DNA of 64,000 nt from Falsiroseomonas algicola. Its GTDB lineage: Bacteria; Pseudomonadota; Alphaproteobacteria; Acetobacterales; Acetobacteraceae. Positions 45,955-55,302 of this stretch are shown in pieces. Made by a program: the position numbers and the translations under genes. The stretch spans positions 682,001 through 746,000 of the forward strand of contig NZ_JAAIKB010000002.1 of assembly GCF_011040385.1 (NCBI RefSeq), read 5' to 3'. Below the pieces are notes generated by a model. It saw only the letters and a list, made by a program, of their open reading frames with translations. It was not told the origin of the DNA and searched no databases. Position 1 is the first letter of the stretch. Each line of letters opens with the position of its first letter.

Positions 45955-47721
45955 ATGCCATTTCCCGAACTGCCCCAGCCGCTCGCCCAGGCCCTGGCCG
46001 AGCGCGGCTACGCCGAACCCACCCCCGTCCAGGCCGCCGTCCTCGACCCCGCAACCCAGGGACGGGACCTGCTCGTCTCGGCCCAGACCGGCTCCGGCAA
46101 GACCGTGGCCTTCGGCCTCGCCATGGCCGCCGATGTGCTGGAAGGCCGCCGCACCGGCGCGCCGCTTGCCCTCATCATCGCGCCGACCCGCGAACTCGCC
46201 CAGCAGGTGCGGGACGAGCTGACCTGGCTCTATGGCGGCACTGGCGCCCGCGTCATCGCCTGCGTCGGCGGGACGGAGGTGCGCGGCGACCGGCGCATGC
46301 TCTCCATCGGCGCCGAGATCGTCGTCGGCACCCCCGGCCGGCTGCGGGACCATGTGGAGCGCAACGTGCTCGACATGTCCCAGCTCCGCGCCGCCGTGCT
46401 GGATGAGGCGGATGAGATGCTGGACATGGGCTTCCGGGACGATCTGGAAGCCATCCTGGAAGCGGCGCCGGAATCGCGCCGCACGCTGATGTTCTCCGCC
46501 ACCGTGCCGCGGGAGATCGCGGCGCTCGCCGCCTCCTACCAGCGGGATGCCATGCGCATCGCCGCGACGGCGGAGGGCGAGCGCCATGGCGACATCGCCT
46601 ATCGCGCCATGATGGTGGGACCGCGGGAGGTGGAGGCGGCCGTCGTCAACGCGCTCCGCTGGTTCGAGGCCTCCGGCGCGCTGGTCTTCTGCAACACCCG
46701 CGAACAGGTGGCGCGGCTGCATGGCAGCCTCTCGGAGCGCGGCTTCTCCGCCGTGGCGCTCTCCGGCGAGCTGACCCAGGCGGAGCGCAACCGCGCGCTG
46801 CAGGCGCTGCGGGACCGGCGCGCGCGGGTCTGCGTCGCGACCGATGTGGCGGCGCGGGGGATCGATTTGCCGGATCTCGGCCTGGTCATCCATGCCGAGC
46901 TGCCGCGGGACAAGGAGACGCTGCTCCACCGATCCGGCCGCACGGGCCGGGCGGGGCGCAAGGGCACGGCGGTGATGCTGGTGCCGCATTCGCGGCGCCG
47001 CATCGCGGAGCGGCTGCTGGCCATGGCGCGACTCCAGGCCGAATGGTCGGGCCCGCCGAGTGCCGATGACGTCCATGCCAAGGACCGCGAACGCCTCGCG
47101 GCCCAGGCGCGGGAAGCGGCCGATGCGGCGGCGGATGAGGATGATGTGGCGCTGGGCCAGGCCCTGCTGGCGGAACGCAGCCCGGAACAGGTGGCGGCCG
47201 CGCTGTTCCGCGCCCTGCGCTCCACCTTGCCGGCGCCCGAGGAGATCACCGCCTTGCCGCCACCCGCGCCTCGCGCGCCGCGCGACACCGGGGGCGGTGA
47301 TGGCGTGTGGTTCCGCCTGTCCATCGGCCGCCATTCCCAGGCCGATCCGCGCTGGGTGCTGCCCTTCCTCTGCCGCCGGGGCGATTTGACGCGGCGGGAG
47401 GTCGGGCGCATCGACGTGCTGGACCGGGAGACGCGGGTCGAGATCGCGCCCTGGGCCGCGGAGCGCTTCCTGGCCGCCGTCGCACGGCCGACGGGCGACG
47501 AGGATGACCGCATCAAGGTGGAGCCGCTGGGCCGGCCCGCGCCGCATCGCGCGCCGCCGCGGCCTTCCGGGCCCCGGCGGGAGGATGAGCGCGGGCCGCC
47601 GCGTGGGGAAAACCGCGGGCCGCCGCGAGGAGAGGACCGCGGCCCGCCAAGAGTAGAGGACCGCGGCCCGCCGCGAGGGCCGAAGCGCCCCTACGTGCCG
47701 AAGAACCGGGCGCCGCGGTAG
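45955..47721 (+). CDS. DEAD-box RNA helicase with DbpA-type RNA-binding tail
   Basis: The 588-residue protein has a Q motif (TPVQAAVL), motif I AQTGSGKT (43-50), Ia PTRELAQQ, the DEAD box at 150-153 and SAT at 181-183. Motif V/VI is ATDVAARGIDLPDLG and HRSGRTGRAGRKG. A DbpA RNA-binding-like domain occurs at about 440-520 (GVWFRLSIGRHSQADPRWVL, GRIDVLDRETRVEIAP). It ends in a charged repeat: four copies of GPPRGE-type heptads (RGPPRGENRGPPRGEDRGPP) plus KRPYVPKNRAPR. It unwinds structured RNA, likely in ribosome assembly or cold adaptation. Confidence 0.93.
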   Translation: MPFPELPQPLAQALAERGYAEPTPVQAAVLDPATQGRDLLVSAQTGSGKTVAFGLAMAADVLEGRRTGAPLALIIAPTRELAQQVRDELTWLYGGTGARVIACVGGTEVRGDRRMLSIGAEIVVGTPGRLRDHVERNVLDMSQLRAAVLDEADEMLDMGFRDDLEAILEAAPESRRTLMFSATVPREIAALAASYQRDAMRIAATAEGERHGDIAYRAMMVGPREVEAAVVNALRWFEASGALVFCNTREQVARLHGSLSERGFSAVALSGELTQAERNRALQALRDRRARVCVATDVAARGIDLPDLGLVIHAELPRDKETLLHRSGRTGRAGRKGTAVMLVPHSRRRIAERLLAMARLQAEWSGPPSADDVHAKDRERLAAQAREAADAAADEDDVALGQALLAERSPEQVAAALFRALRSTLPAPEEITALPPPAPRAPRDTGGGDGVWFRLSIGRHSQADPRWVLPFLCRRGDLTRREVGRIDVLDRETRVEIAPWAAERFLAAVARPTGDEDDRIKVEPLGRPAPHRAPPRPSGPRREDERGPPRGENRGPPRGEDRGPPRVEDRGPPRGPKRPYVPKNRAPR

Positions 47722-47725
47722 CGCC

Positions 47726-48697
47726 TCAGATCAGGTCGATCCGGGCGTCGCGCACCACGCGGCGCCAGCGCGCCAGGTCGGCGGCGATCAGGCGGGCCAG
47801 GGTCGGCCGGTCCGTCGCATCCACGGCGAAGCCGACGCGGGCCAGGCGCTCCGTCACCTCGGGCGTCTTCAGCGCGGCCACGATCACCTCGTTCAGCCGG
47901 TCCAGGATCGGCGCCGGCGTCGCGGCGGGGGCAACGATGGCGGTCCAGGATCCGGAGACATGGTCGGGCAGGCCCTGCTCCGCCATGGTCGGCACGGCGG
48001 GAAGCTGCGGGAAGCGGTTCGGGCCGCAGATGGCGATGCCGCGCAGCGCGCCGGAGGCGACATGGGTGCCGACCGTCGCCGCGTTCAGCACGGCGATCGG
48101 CGCCTGGTTCTGGATGACGGCCGTGGCCGCGGCGGGGCCGCCGGCGAAGGGCACCGCCACCGCCTCCGTCCCCGTCAGCAGCTTGAACAGTTCCATGCCC
48201 AGCTGTTCGGAGGAGCCGACGCCGGAGGAGGCATAGGCCGGGCCGCCCGCGATGGTCTTCATCCAGGCCACCACCTCCGGCACCGTGCGGGCGGGGATGG
48301 AGGGGTGGACGACCAGCATGTTCGGCGCCGTCATAACCAGCGTCACCGGCGCGAAGTCTCGTTCCACGTCATAGCCGGGGCTGCGCATGATGACGGGGTT
48401 GATGGTCAGCGTGCCGCTGGCCGCGACCAGCAGGGAATGGCCATCGGCCGGCTGGCCCGCGACATAGCGGGACCCGATGGCGCCCGTGGCACCCGGGCGG
48501 TTGTCGATGATCACGGTCTGGCCGAGCGCCGCCTGCATCGGCTGCTGCACGACGCGCGCGGCCAGGTCGGTCGGCCCGCCGGGCGGGAAGGGGACGACCA
48601 TGCTGACGGGGCGCGTCGGCGCCCAGCCTTGCGCGGCGGCGCGGTGCGGCAGCAGCAGGGGGGCGGCCAGCAGGCCGAGGGCATCGCGACGACGCAT
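47726..48697 (-). CDS. TTT periplasmic receptor (Bug family), copy 6
   Basis: The 323-residue protein has a signal MRRRDALGLLAAPLLLPHRA cut after AAQ, with Bug motifs VSMVVPFPPGGPTDLAARVV, VIIDNRPGATGAIG, DGHSLLVAASG and SGSWTAIVAPAATPAPIL. It is the last gene of a leftward group and lies 45 bases after the SMP-30-family gene. The TPVPFAGG lip (VAVPFAGGPAAATAV) replaces PYRG, so ligand contacts may differ. It converges on the helicase gene. Confidence 0.92.
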   Translation of the reverse strand: MRRRDALGLLAAPLLLPHRAAAQGWAPTRPVSMVVPFPPGGPTDLAARVVQQPMQAALGQTVIIDNRPGATGAIGSRYVAGQPADGHSLLVAASGTLTINPVIMRSPGYDVERDFAPVTLVMTAPNMLVVHPSIPARTVPEVVAWMKTIAGGPAYASSGVGSSEQLGMELFKLLTGTEAVAVPFAGGPAAATAVIQNQAPIAVLNAATVGTHVASGALRGIAICGPNRFPQLPAVPTMAEQGLPDHVSGSWTAIVAPAATPAPILDRLNEVIVAALKTPEVTERLARVGFAVDATDRPTLARLIAADLARWRRVVRDARIDLI

Positions 48698-48742
48698 GGT
48701 GTGAAGTCTCCCGTTGTTGAGGCGTAGTGAAGCACGGGTTCG

Positions 48743-49636
48743 TCAGCCCGCGAACATGGGTTCCGGCAGGGCCTTCACGCCGAGGCCCGTCACCTCCAGC
48801 AGCGCGCCTTCCCATCGCTGCACGCCGCGCTGCCAGCCATTCAGGAACTTCCGCGCGGTGGTGACGAACATCACGTCATGCGCCGCGCCGCCGAAGCTCG
48901 GCATGGTGGGGCAGGAGGACGGCATGCGGTAGCAGCGGTCGATCCGCCCATCCGGCGCGTAGCGCATCAGCAGCCCGTCATAGGGCAGGGCCGCCCAGTA
49001 GAATCCCTCCGTATCCACCGCCGCGCCATCGACCTTGCCGTTATGGCCGGGGAAGTTGGTGGCGGAGAGGAAGATCCGGCGGTTGCCGATGGTGCCGGCT
49101 TCCAGGTCGAAGTCATAGGCCCAGACGGTCTTGGCGCTGCTGTCGGAGAGGTACATGGTCCGGTCGTCGGGGCTGAAGGCGATGCCGTTGCCGACGATGA
49201 TGCCCGTCTCCATCCGGTGCACGCTGCCATCGGGGTCGAGCCGCCAGAGCGAGGCCGACGCCTCATAGGTCTCGACGAAGCGGGCATTCATGCCGCCGCA
49301 CCAGAAGCGGCCGCGGCGATCCACCTTGCCGTCATTCATGCGGTTGCCGGGGCAGTCGGGCTCCGGCCGCGCGATGGTCTCGAAGATGCCCTTCTCCGGC
49401 TCGATCACCGCGAAGCCCTGCAGCGTGCCGGCGATGAAGCCGCCCTTGGCGCGCAGCCCGATGGAGCCCACGAATTCCGGCAGCTTCCACTCGGCATGCG
49501 CGCCCGTGGCGGGGTCGCAGCGATGGATGGCGGGCTTGAGGTTGTCGAGCCACCAGACGCAATGGTCGCGGGGGTCCCAGACCGGGCTCTCGCCGAGCTC
49601 GTCGGCCGTGTCGGCCAGGCAGCGGATGGCTTCCAT
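48743..49636 (-). CDS. SMP-30/gluconolactonase-family hydrolase
   Basis: The product is 297 residues from the ATG at 49636, 1 base after the receptor stop. It is a six-blade beta-propeller of the senescence-marker/gluconolactonase type: LGESPVWDPRDHCVWWLDNL, the metal Glu in GESP, NRMNDGKVDRRGRFWCGGM, the Asn/Asp pair in IVGNGIAFSPDDRTMYLSDS, and DFDLEAGTIG. It opens an aldonolactone to the acid. Its operon with a Bug receptor and an amidase suggests a sugar-acid or lactam-like substrate. The long in-frame extension upstream is antisense noise. Confidence 0.9.
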   Translation of the reverse strand: MEAIRCLADTADELGESPVWDPRDHCVWWLDNLKPAIHRCDPATGAHAEWKLPEFVGSIGLRAKGGFIAGTLQGFAVIEPEKGIFETIARPEPDCPGNRMNDGKVDRRGRFWCGGMNARFVETYEASASLWRLDPDGSVHRMETGIIVGNGIAFSPDDRTMYLSDSSAKTVWAYDFDLEAGTIGNRRIFLSATNFPGHNGKVDGAAVDTEGFYWAALPYDGLLMRYAPDGRIDRCYRMPSSCPTMPSFGGAAHDVMFVTTARKFLNGWQRGVQRWEGALLEVTGLGVKALPEPMFAG

Positions 49637-49637
49637 C

Positions 49638-50600
49638 TCAGCTCTCCCGCGCGCCGGCGGTCTCGACGATGCCGCGCCACTTTTCCATCTCCGCCGCGAC
49701 CAGCGCGCGCAGCGCCTCCGGCGTGGAGGTCGCGGCATCGGCGCCGAGCGCGGTGGCGCGGGCGCGGAACTCGGGCCGGGCGGTGATGGCGCCGATGGCG
49801 GCGTTGAGTCGCGCGACGAGGGGCTCCGGCGTGCGCGGCGGCGCGAAGATGGCGTTCCAGGTATAGGCGTCATAGGGGCGGATGCCGGCTTCCTGCATGG
49901 TCGGCAAATCCGGCAGCGCGGCGATGCGGTTGGGCGTGGTGACGGCCAACGCGCGCACGGCATTGCCCTGGATGGCGCCCATGGCGCTCGGCACCGCATC
50001 GAACATGAAGGTGAGCCGCCCGCCCTGGAGGTCCTGGATGGCGGGGGCGGAGCCGCGATAGGGGATGTGCTGCGCCTGCACGCCGGCGACCGCTTCCAGC
50101 AGCACGGCGGAGAGGTGGATGGGCGACCCGATGCCGGCGGAGCCGTAGTTGTGCTTGCCCGGTTCCGCCTTCAGCAGCGCCACCAGCTCGGCTGCGCTGC
50201 GGACATTCACGCCGGGATGCACCATCAGCACATTGGCGATGGTGGCGAAGAGGGCGACGGGCGTGAAATCCCGCCGCGGGTCATAGGCCGGCGTCTTCGC
50301 GATCAGGGGCTGGAGCGCGTGGCTGCCCAGCGTGCCGACGACCAACGTGTAGCCATCCGGCGGCGACTGCATGACGGCGGTGCTGCCGATGGCGCCCGTG
50401 GCGCCGGCGCGGTTCTCCACCACGACGGGCACGCGGAGATCGACTTCCAGCGCCTGCGCCAGCAGCCGGCCCATGATGTCGGTGGGGCCGCCGGGCGGGA
50501 AGGGGACGACGAGGCGGATGGGGCGGCTCGGCCAGCCATCCTGCGCCAGGGCTGGCGTCGCCAGAAGCGTGCCCAGCAGGGTCCGTCGGGTGAGGGTCAT
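49638..50600 (-). CDS. TTT periplasmic receptor (Bug family), copy 7
   Basis: The product is 320 residues from the ATG at 50600, chosen for its 4-base overlap with the amidase stop. The signal is MTLTRRTLLGTLLATPALAQ. Bug motifs are IRLVVPFPPGGPTDIMGRLL, VVVENRAGATGAIG, PDGYTLVVG, HIPYRGSAPAIQDLQGGRLT and WNAIFAPPRTPEPL. It lies between an amidase and the SMP-30-family lactonase, so the three probably serve one imported substrate. Confidence 0.93.
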   Translation of the reverse strand: MTLTRRTLLGTLLATPALAQDGWPSRPIRLVVPFPPGGPTDIMGRLLAQALEVDLRVPVVVENRAGATGAIGSTAVMQSPPDGYTLVVGTLGSHALQPLIAKTPAYDPRRDFTPVALFATIANVLMVHPGVNVRSAAELVALLKAEPGKHNYGSAGIGSPIHLSAVLLEAVAGVQAQHIPYRGSAPAIQDLQGGRLTFMFDAVPSAMGAIQGNAVRALAVTTPNRIAALPDLPTMQEAGIRPYDAYTWNAIFAPPRTPEPLVARLNAAIGAITARPEFRARATALGADAATSTPEALRALVAAEMEKWRGIVETAGARES

Positions 50601-52015
50601 GGCGTTTCTCCCAGGGGCGGCCGCGCCTTGTGCCACGCGGTCCGCTGTTGAAAGGCCTCGGCCAGGGCGAGCACGCGCGCATCCTCGCCGTAGCGGCCGA
50701 TCAGGTGCAGGCCGATCGGCAGGCCATCGGGTGACAGGCCGCAGGGGATGCTGATGGCGGGCCAGCCCATGGCATTGGCGAAGGCGGTGAAGGCGACCGG
50801 CATACGCGGGCCGGCGGGCTGGCCGCCGACGGTGGCGGGCGGGCCGGACTCGATCGGCCAGGGCGGGGTGGGGCAGGTGGGCGTCACCAGGATGTCGTCA
50901 TCGCCCATCGCCGCGCCGACGCTGGCGCGCCAGGCGGCCAGCCCATCGTGGGCGCGGGCGTAGTCGATGCCGGACAGCGCCAGGCCGCGTTCGGCCACCG
51001 CGCGGATGGCGGGGGTCACGAGGTCCTGCCATCCCTCATGCGCCTGCACGACGCGCGCGACGCCGACGGCGGAGAGCACGGCGGAGAAATCGCGCAGTGC
51101 CGTGGCATCGCCGGGCATGTCGCCCTCGGCGATGGTGCATCCCGCTTCCGCCAGCACCGCGGCCGCGCTGCACAGCAGCGCCGCCACGGCGGGGTCCGTG
51201 CCCTCGCCGCCGGCCTGCATCACCAGGCGGATGCGCGTGCCGCCGGCAGGGGCCGATGCATCGAGCGGCCCGAAGGCGAGGGAGGCGCGGTCCCGCGCGT
51301 CGCCGCCGGCCAGCACGTGCATCGCGAGGCGCAGCCCCGCGACATCCCGCGCCATGACGCCGATGGCCTGGTAGTCCAGCGACAGGGCCGGAAAACCGTG
51401 CAGGCGGGGGATCCGCCCCGTGCTGGGCTTGAAGCCGCTGAGGCCCGTGAAGGCAGCCGGCAGGCGGATGGAGCCGCCGGCATCCGTGCCGATGGCGAGC
51501 GGCGCCATGCCCGCCGCCACCGCCGCGGCCGCGCCGCCCGATGACCCGGCCGGCACCATCGCGGGGTTCCAGGGGTTGCGCGTGGTGCCGAAGACCGGGT
51601 TGCTGGTGTGCACGGCCAGCGCGAATTCGGGCGTGTTCGTCTTGCCGACCAGCACCGCCCCCGCCGCGCGCAGGCGCGCGACGCAGAGGTCATCGACGCC
51701 AGGCACAAAATCCCGGAACAGGCGCGATCCCCAGGTCGCGCCGAAGCCGGCGGCGTAGAGGTTGTCCTTCACCGTGAAGGGCACGCCATCCAGCGGGCCG
51801 ATCGCCTTTCCCGCGCGGCGCCGCGCCCCGGACTCTGCCGCCGCCGCGCGGGCGGCCGGCAGGTCCATGGCGATGATGGCGTTCAGCTCGGGGTTGTGCG
51901 CCTCCAGCCGCGCCAGGCAGGCCTCCAGCAGCGTCTCGGGCGTGGTGCGCCCCTCCGCCAGGGCGGACGCGGCCTCGGCCAGGTCATCGACAGGCGGGGC
52001 GGGGACAGGTTCCAT
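50597..52015 (-). CDS. amidase-signature hydrolase
   Basis: The product is 472 residues from the ATG at 52015. Catalytic residues are K83 in GVPFTVKDNLYAAG, S158 in VPAGSSGGAAAAVA and S182 in GTDAGGSIRLPAA. The motif NPVFGTTRNPWNP is typical. It is unrelated in operon context to the other amidase at 43488 and lacks the small partner gene. It is first in the leftward amidase, Bug, lactonase, Bug group. The reading frame is open for 2 kb more upstream, but that is antisense to the transaminase and binding-protein genes. Confidence 0.92.
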   Translation of the reverse strand: MEPVPAPPVDDLAEAASALAEGRTTPETLLEACLARLEAHNPELNAIIAMDLPAARAAAAESGARRRAGKAIGPLDGVPFTVKDNLYAAGFGATWGSRLFRDFVPGVDDLCVARLRAAGAVLVGKTNTPEFALAVHTSNPVFGTTRNPWNPAMVPAGSSGGAAAAVAAGMAPLAIGTDAGGSIRLPAAFTGLSGFKPSTGRIPRLHGFPALSLDYQAIGVMARDVAGLRLAMHVLAGGDARDRASLAFGPLDASAPAGGTRIRLVMQAGGEGTDPAVAALLCSAAAVLAEAGCTIAEGDMPGDATALRDFSAVLSAVGVARVVQAHEGWQDLVTPAIRAVAERGLALSGIDYARAHDGLAAWRASVGAAMGDDDILVTPTCPTPPWPIESGPPATVGGQPAGPRMPVAFTAFANAMGWPAISIPCGLSPDGLPIGLHLIGRYGEDARVLALAEAFQQRTAWHKARPPLGETP

Positions 52016-52066
52016 ACAAGCAGCATGCGACGCCGCCGCGGCGCTGCAAAGCGGGCAGGTCGCGGT

Positions 52067-52096
52067 TTGACGCGGCTCGCCGGCGATCCCTATCCT
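52067..52096 (+). promoter_or_regulatory. promoter for the transaminase-ABC operon
   Basis: TTGACG (52067-52072), an 18-base spacer and TATCCT (52091-52096) form a good -35/-10 pair 22 bases ahead of the transaminase ATG at 52118. AAGAGGG follows as ribosome-binding site. Confidence 0.55.
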
Positions 52097-52117
52097 GCCG
52101 AGACAAGAGGGCGATTG

Positions 52118-53068
52118 ATGACCGAGGCGTTGCAGGTTCCCACGCACCTGACCGTGGAGAACGCGGATTTCAGCAAGGCGCTCGGTTACGTCGATGGCGC
52201 GGTGGTGCCGCTGGCGGAGGCGAAGATCTCGGTCCGCGACCTCGGCCTGATGTATGCCGACATGACCTATGACGTGGTGCACACCTGGAAGGGCGGCTTC
52301 TTCCGGCTGGAGGATCACCTCGACCGCTTCTTCGCCTCCATGCAGGGGCTGCGGCTGGATGCGGGCATGGACCGCGCGCAGATGCGCGCCGTGCTGTCCG
52401 ACCTGGTGCGCCGGAGCGGGCTGCAGGACACGCTGGTCTATTTCGCCTGCACGCGCGGCATGGCCGTGCCGGGGTCGCGGGACCCGACGCTGTCCAAGAA
52501 CAACTTCTTCGCCACCGTCACGCCGCTGGTGCTGCGCGGGCAGCCGGAGGAGATGGCGCGCGGCAAGGATGCGATGCTGGTTCGCGATATCCACCGCATC
52601 CCGGCCTCCGCCGTGAATCCCCTCTGGAAGAACAGCCATTGGGGCGACTTCATCCGCGCCACCTTCGCCGCCAAGGATGCGGGGTTCGACACGCCGATCC
52701 TGCTGGCGACGGATGGGCTGGTGGCGGAATCGCCCGGCTTCAACATCGTGGCCGTCATCGATGGGGCGCTGCTGAGCCCCGATTCGGGCGTGCTCGGGGG
52801 CATCTCCTGCCGCACCATGTTCGAGATCGCGGCCGAACTCGGCATTCCCGCCCGCTACGGCGCCCTGACGCCCGAGGCGCTGCTGGGCGCGGAGGAGGCC
52901 TTCCTGACCGCGACCTCCTGCGGGTTGTTCCCGGTGACGCGCATCGATGGGCAGAAGATCGGCGCCGGCGTGCCCGGGCCGATCACGACGCGCTTGCTCA
53001 ACACCTATTACCGCAAGAAGAATGCGGGGTGGCACATCACACCGGTGACGGCCAGGGATGAAGGGTAG
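52118..53068 (+). CDS. fold-type IV PLP aminotransferase, (R)-amine-transaminase-like
   Basis: The 316-residue protein starts at the ATG after AAGAGGGCGATTG. Its PLP lysine is K171 in NPLWKNSHWGDFIRA, with ATDGLVAESPGFNIVAV as the cofactor phosphate region. The pattern GLMYADMTYDVVHTWKGG, FFRLEDHLDRFFASM, GVLGGISCRT and TSCGLFPVTRIDGQ follows the order seen in (R)-selective amine transaminases rather than BCAT or D-amino acid transaminase. It could act on an amine taken up by the polyamine-type ABC system that follows 6 bases downstream. BCAT-like activity is the alternative. Confidence 0.85.
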   Translation: MTEALQVPTHLTVENADFSKALGYVDGAVVPLAEAKISVRDLGLMYADMTYDVVHTWKGGFFRLEDHLDRFFASMQGLRLDAGMDRAQMRAVLSDLVRRSGLQDTLVYFACTRGMAVPGSRDPTLSKNNFFATVTPLVLRGQPEEMARGKDAMLVRDIHRIPASAVNPLWKNSHWGDFIRATFAAKDAGFDTPILLATDGLVAESPGFNIVAVIDGALLSPDSGVLGGISCRTMFEIAAELGIPARYGALTPEALLGAEEAFLTATSCGLFPVTRIDGQKIGAGVPGPITTRLLNTYYRKKNAGWHITPVTARDEG

Positions 53069-53074
53069 GGCGCG

Positions 53075-54100
53075 ATGAGGCGTTTGCTGGGGAAACTGGC
53101 CGGGCTCGCGATCGGCGTCTTCGCCGCCGTGATGCCGGCGGAAGCGCGGGACCTGACGGTGGTCGCCGGTGGCGGCGCGCTGCAGGACCATATGCGGCGG
53201 ACGCTCTTCTCCACCTTTGCCGGCGGCCCGGTGGTGGACACGGCCTATGACTACAATGTCGGCCCCATCCGCGCGATGGTGCAGGCCCGCAACGTGACCT
53301 GGGACGTGGTGCTGGTGGAAGCGCCGGACCTGATCCGCGGCTGCGAGGACGGCATCTTCGAGCGCATCGACTACAGCGTGGTGGACCGCGGCAAGTTCAT
53401 GCCGGGCGGCGCCACCACCTGCGGCGCCGGCGCCATCGGCTGGGGTGTCGCCGTCTTCTATGACGAGGCGCGGCACGCCAACGGCCCCGCCACCTTCCAG
53501 GAATTCTGGGACACGCAGCGCTTCCCTGGCCGTCGGACGCTGCGCCGCGGTGCGCGCATCACGCTGGAAGCGGCGCTGATGGGCGATGGCGTGGCGCCCG
53601 CCGATGTCTATCGCGTGCTGGCGACCCCGGCCGGCCAGGCGCGCGCCTTCGCGGCGCTGGACCGGCTGCGGCCGAACCTCGTGTTCTGGACCGGCGGGCA
53701 GCAGCCGATCGAGCTGGTGAACTCCGGCGAGGTTGCCTATGCGCTCGGCTTCGTCGGCCGCACCGCGAACGGCATCCGCGCCGGGGCGCGCTACAACCTG
53801 CGCTGGTCCACGCTGCTCTATGCCTATGACAGCTGGGCGGTGGTGCGCGGCTCTGCCAACGCCGCGGCGGCGATGCGGCTGATCCAGCACATCACGGAAG
53901 CGGGCCCGGTGACGGAGCTGACGAAGCTCTGGCCGATCAACCCCGCCACGGCGTCGGTCGCGAACGACCCTGATGTGCGCGCGCGCAATCCGCTGATGAT
54001 GACGAACCACCAGGCCGGCGGCCTCGAGATCAATACCGAGTTCTGGCTGGAATACGGGCCGGATCTGGAACAGCGCTTCGCATCCTGGGTGAATCGCTGA
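53075..54100 (+). CDS. periplasmic solute-binding protein, polyamine (PotD/PotF) type
   Basis: The 341-residue protein has a signal MRRLLGKLAGLAIGVFAAVM cut near AEA. The mature protein has the SBP_bac_8-like layout (DLTVVAGGGALQDHMRR, YDYNVGPIRAMVQARNVTWD, GAGAIGWGVAVFYDEA). It lies 6 bases after the transaminase and 20 before the first permease, so it feeds that importer. The ligand is probably a polyamine, an amine or a related amino acid. Confidence 0.88.
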   Translation: MRRLLGKLAGLAIGVFAAVMPAEARDLTVVAGGGALQDHMRRTLFSTFAGGPVVDTAYDYNVGPIRAMVQARNVTWDVVLVEAPDLIRGCEDGIFERIDYSVVDRGKFMPGGATTCGAGAIGWGVAVFYDEARHANGPATFQEFWDTQRFPGRRTLRRGARITLEAALMGDGVAPADVYRVLATPAGQARAFAALDRLRPNLVFWTGGQQPIELVNSGEVAYALGFVGRTANGIRAGARYNLRWSTLLYAYDSWAVVRGSANAAAAMRLIQHITEAGPVTELTKLWPINPATASVANDPDVRARNPLMMTNHQAGGLEINTEFWLEYGPDLEQRFASWVNR

Positions 54101-54120
54101 CCTGATCCCGGCGCGCGGCG

Positions 54121-55302
54121 ATGCGACGCACCAACTGGCTCGCCGCGCTGCTCATCGCGCCGCTGATGCTGCTGATCCTGGGCAGCTTCCTGCTGCCCGT
54201 GGGCTTCGCGCTGTTCACCGCGGTGGCGGATCGGGAGGTTGCGGCGACGCTGCCGCGCACCCGTGCGGCGCTCGCGGCCTGGGACGGAGTGGGCCTGCCG
54301 CCGGAGCCCGCCTTCGCCGCCATGGCGCAGGAGTTGGGCCAGGCGCTGGAGGACCGGCGCATCGGCGACATGGCCCAGCGCCTGAACTTCGAGCGAACGG
54401 GCATGCGCGGCCTGCTGCTGCGGACCGCACGGGCGGCGGGACGGCTGGAGGCGCCCTATGCGGCCTCCATGGTCGCGCTCGATGCGCGATGGGGTGAGGG
54501 TGACACATGGCTGCTGGTCCAGCGCGCCGGCGGGCCGGTGACGCCGCTGTATCTGCTGCGTGCCATGGATCTGCAACGCGCGCCGGGTGGCGGCGTGCAG
54601 GCGGTGGCGGCGGAGGAGGCGCTGTACAGGCAGCTCTTCTGGCGCACGCTCGGCATCAGCCTGGCTGTGACGGCGCTCTGTGTGCTGCTGGCCTATCCCG
54701 TCGCCTACACCATCGCGAAGCTGAGCGCGCCGTGGTCGGCTGTCGCGCTCATGCTGGTGCTGATCCCCTTCTGGTCCAGCGTGCTGGTGCGCAGCACCGC
54801 CTGGTTCGTCCTGCTGCAACGGGAAGGGCCGGTGAACCAGGCGATGATGGCGCTGGGCCTCATCGACGCGCCGGTGCAGGTCGTGGGCACGCGCATCGCG
54901 GTGGTGGTGGCGCTGGTGCATGTGCTGCTGCCCTTCGCGGTGCTGCCGATGCACAGCGTGATGAAGCGGCTGGATGGTATCTATCTGCGCGCGGCGGCCT
55001 CGCTTGGTGCGAACGGCGTGCAGCGCTTCCTGCGAGTCTATCTGCCGATGTCGATGCCGGGCGTGCTGGCAGGCGCGGCGATGGTCTTCCTGCTGGCGGT
55101 CGGCATGTACACCGCGCCGGCGCTGGTCGGTGGCGATCGCGACCAGATGGTGGCCTGGTTCATCGCCTACTTCATGAACCGCGAGGTCAACTGGGGCATG
55201 GCGGCCGCGCTGTCGGCCTATCTGCTGGCGATGACCGGCGCGGCCATCGGGTTGGCGCGGGTGCTGACGGGCGGCGTGGCGACGATCGGCGGACGGGCCT
55301 GA
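54121..55302 (+). CDS. ABC permease subunit, PotB-like, with enlarged first loop
   Basis: The 393-residue protein is about 100 residues longer than usual. The extra part is a hydrophilic stretch between helix 1 (LIAPLMLLILGSFLLPVGFA) and helix 2 (about residues 35-170), probably periplasmic. The BPD_transp_1 core follows with LRAAASLGANGVQRFLRVYL (EAA-like loop) and PSMPG-type turns. It partners the permease at 55302. The two genes overlap by one base (TGATG). Confidence 0.88.
   Translation: MRRTNWLAALLIAPLMLLILGSFLLPVGFALFTAVADREVAATLPRTRAALAAWDGVGLPPEPAFAAMAQELGQALEDRRIGDMAQRLNFERTGMRGLLLRTARAAGRLEAPYAASMVALDARWGEGDTWLLVQRAGGPVTPLYLLRAMDLQRAPGGGVQAVAAEEALYRQLFWRTLGISLAVTALCVLLAYPVAYTIAKLSAPWSAVALMLVLIPFWSSVLVRSTAWFVLLQREGPVNQAMMALGLIDAPVQVVGTRIAVVVALVHVLLPFAVLPMHSVMKRLDGIYLRAAASLGANGVQRFLRVYLPMSMPGVLAGAAMVFLLAVGMYTAPALVGGDRDQMVAWFIAYFMNREVNWGMAAALSAYLLAMTGAAIGLARVLTGGVATIGGRA

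Noticed and set aside
52016-54010. upstream extension of the minus-strand amidase frame
   Set aside because: It is antisense to the transaminase and polyamine-type binding-protein genes; the amidase starts at 52015.
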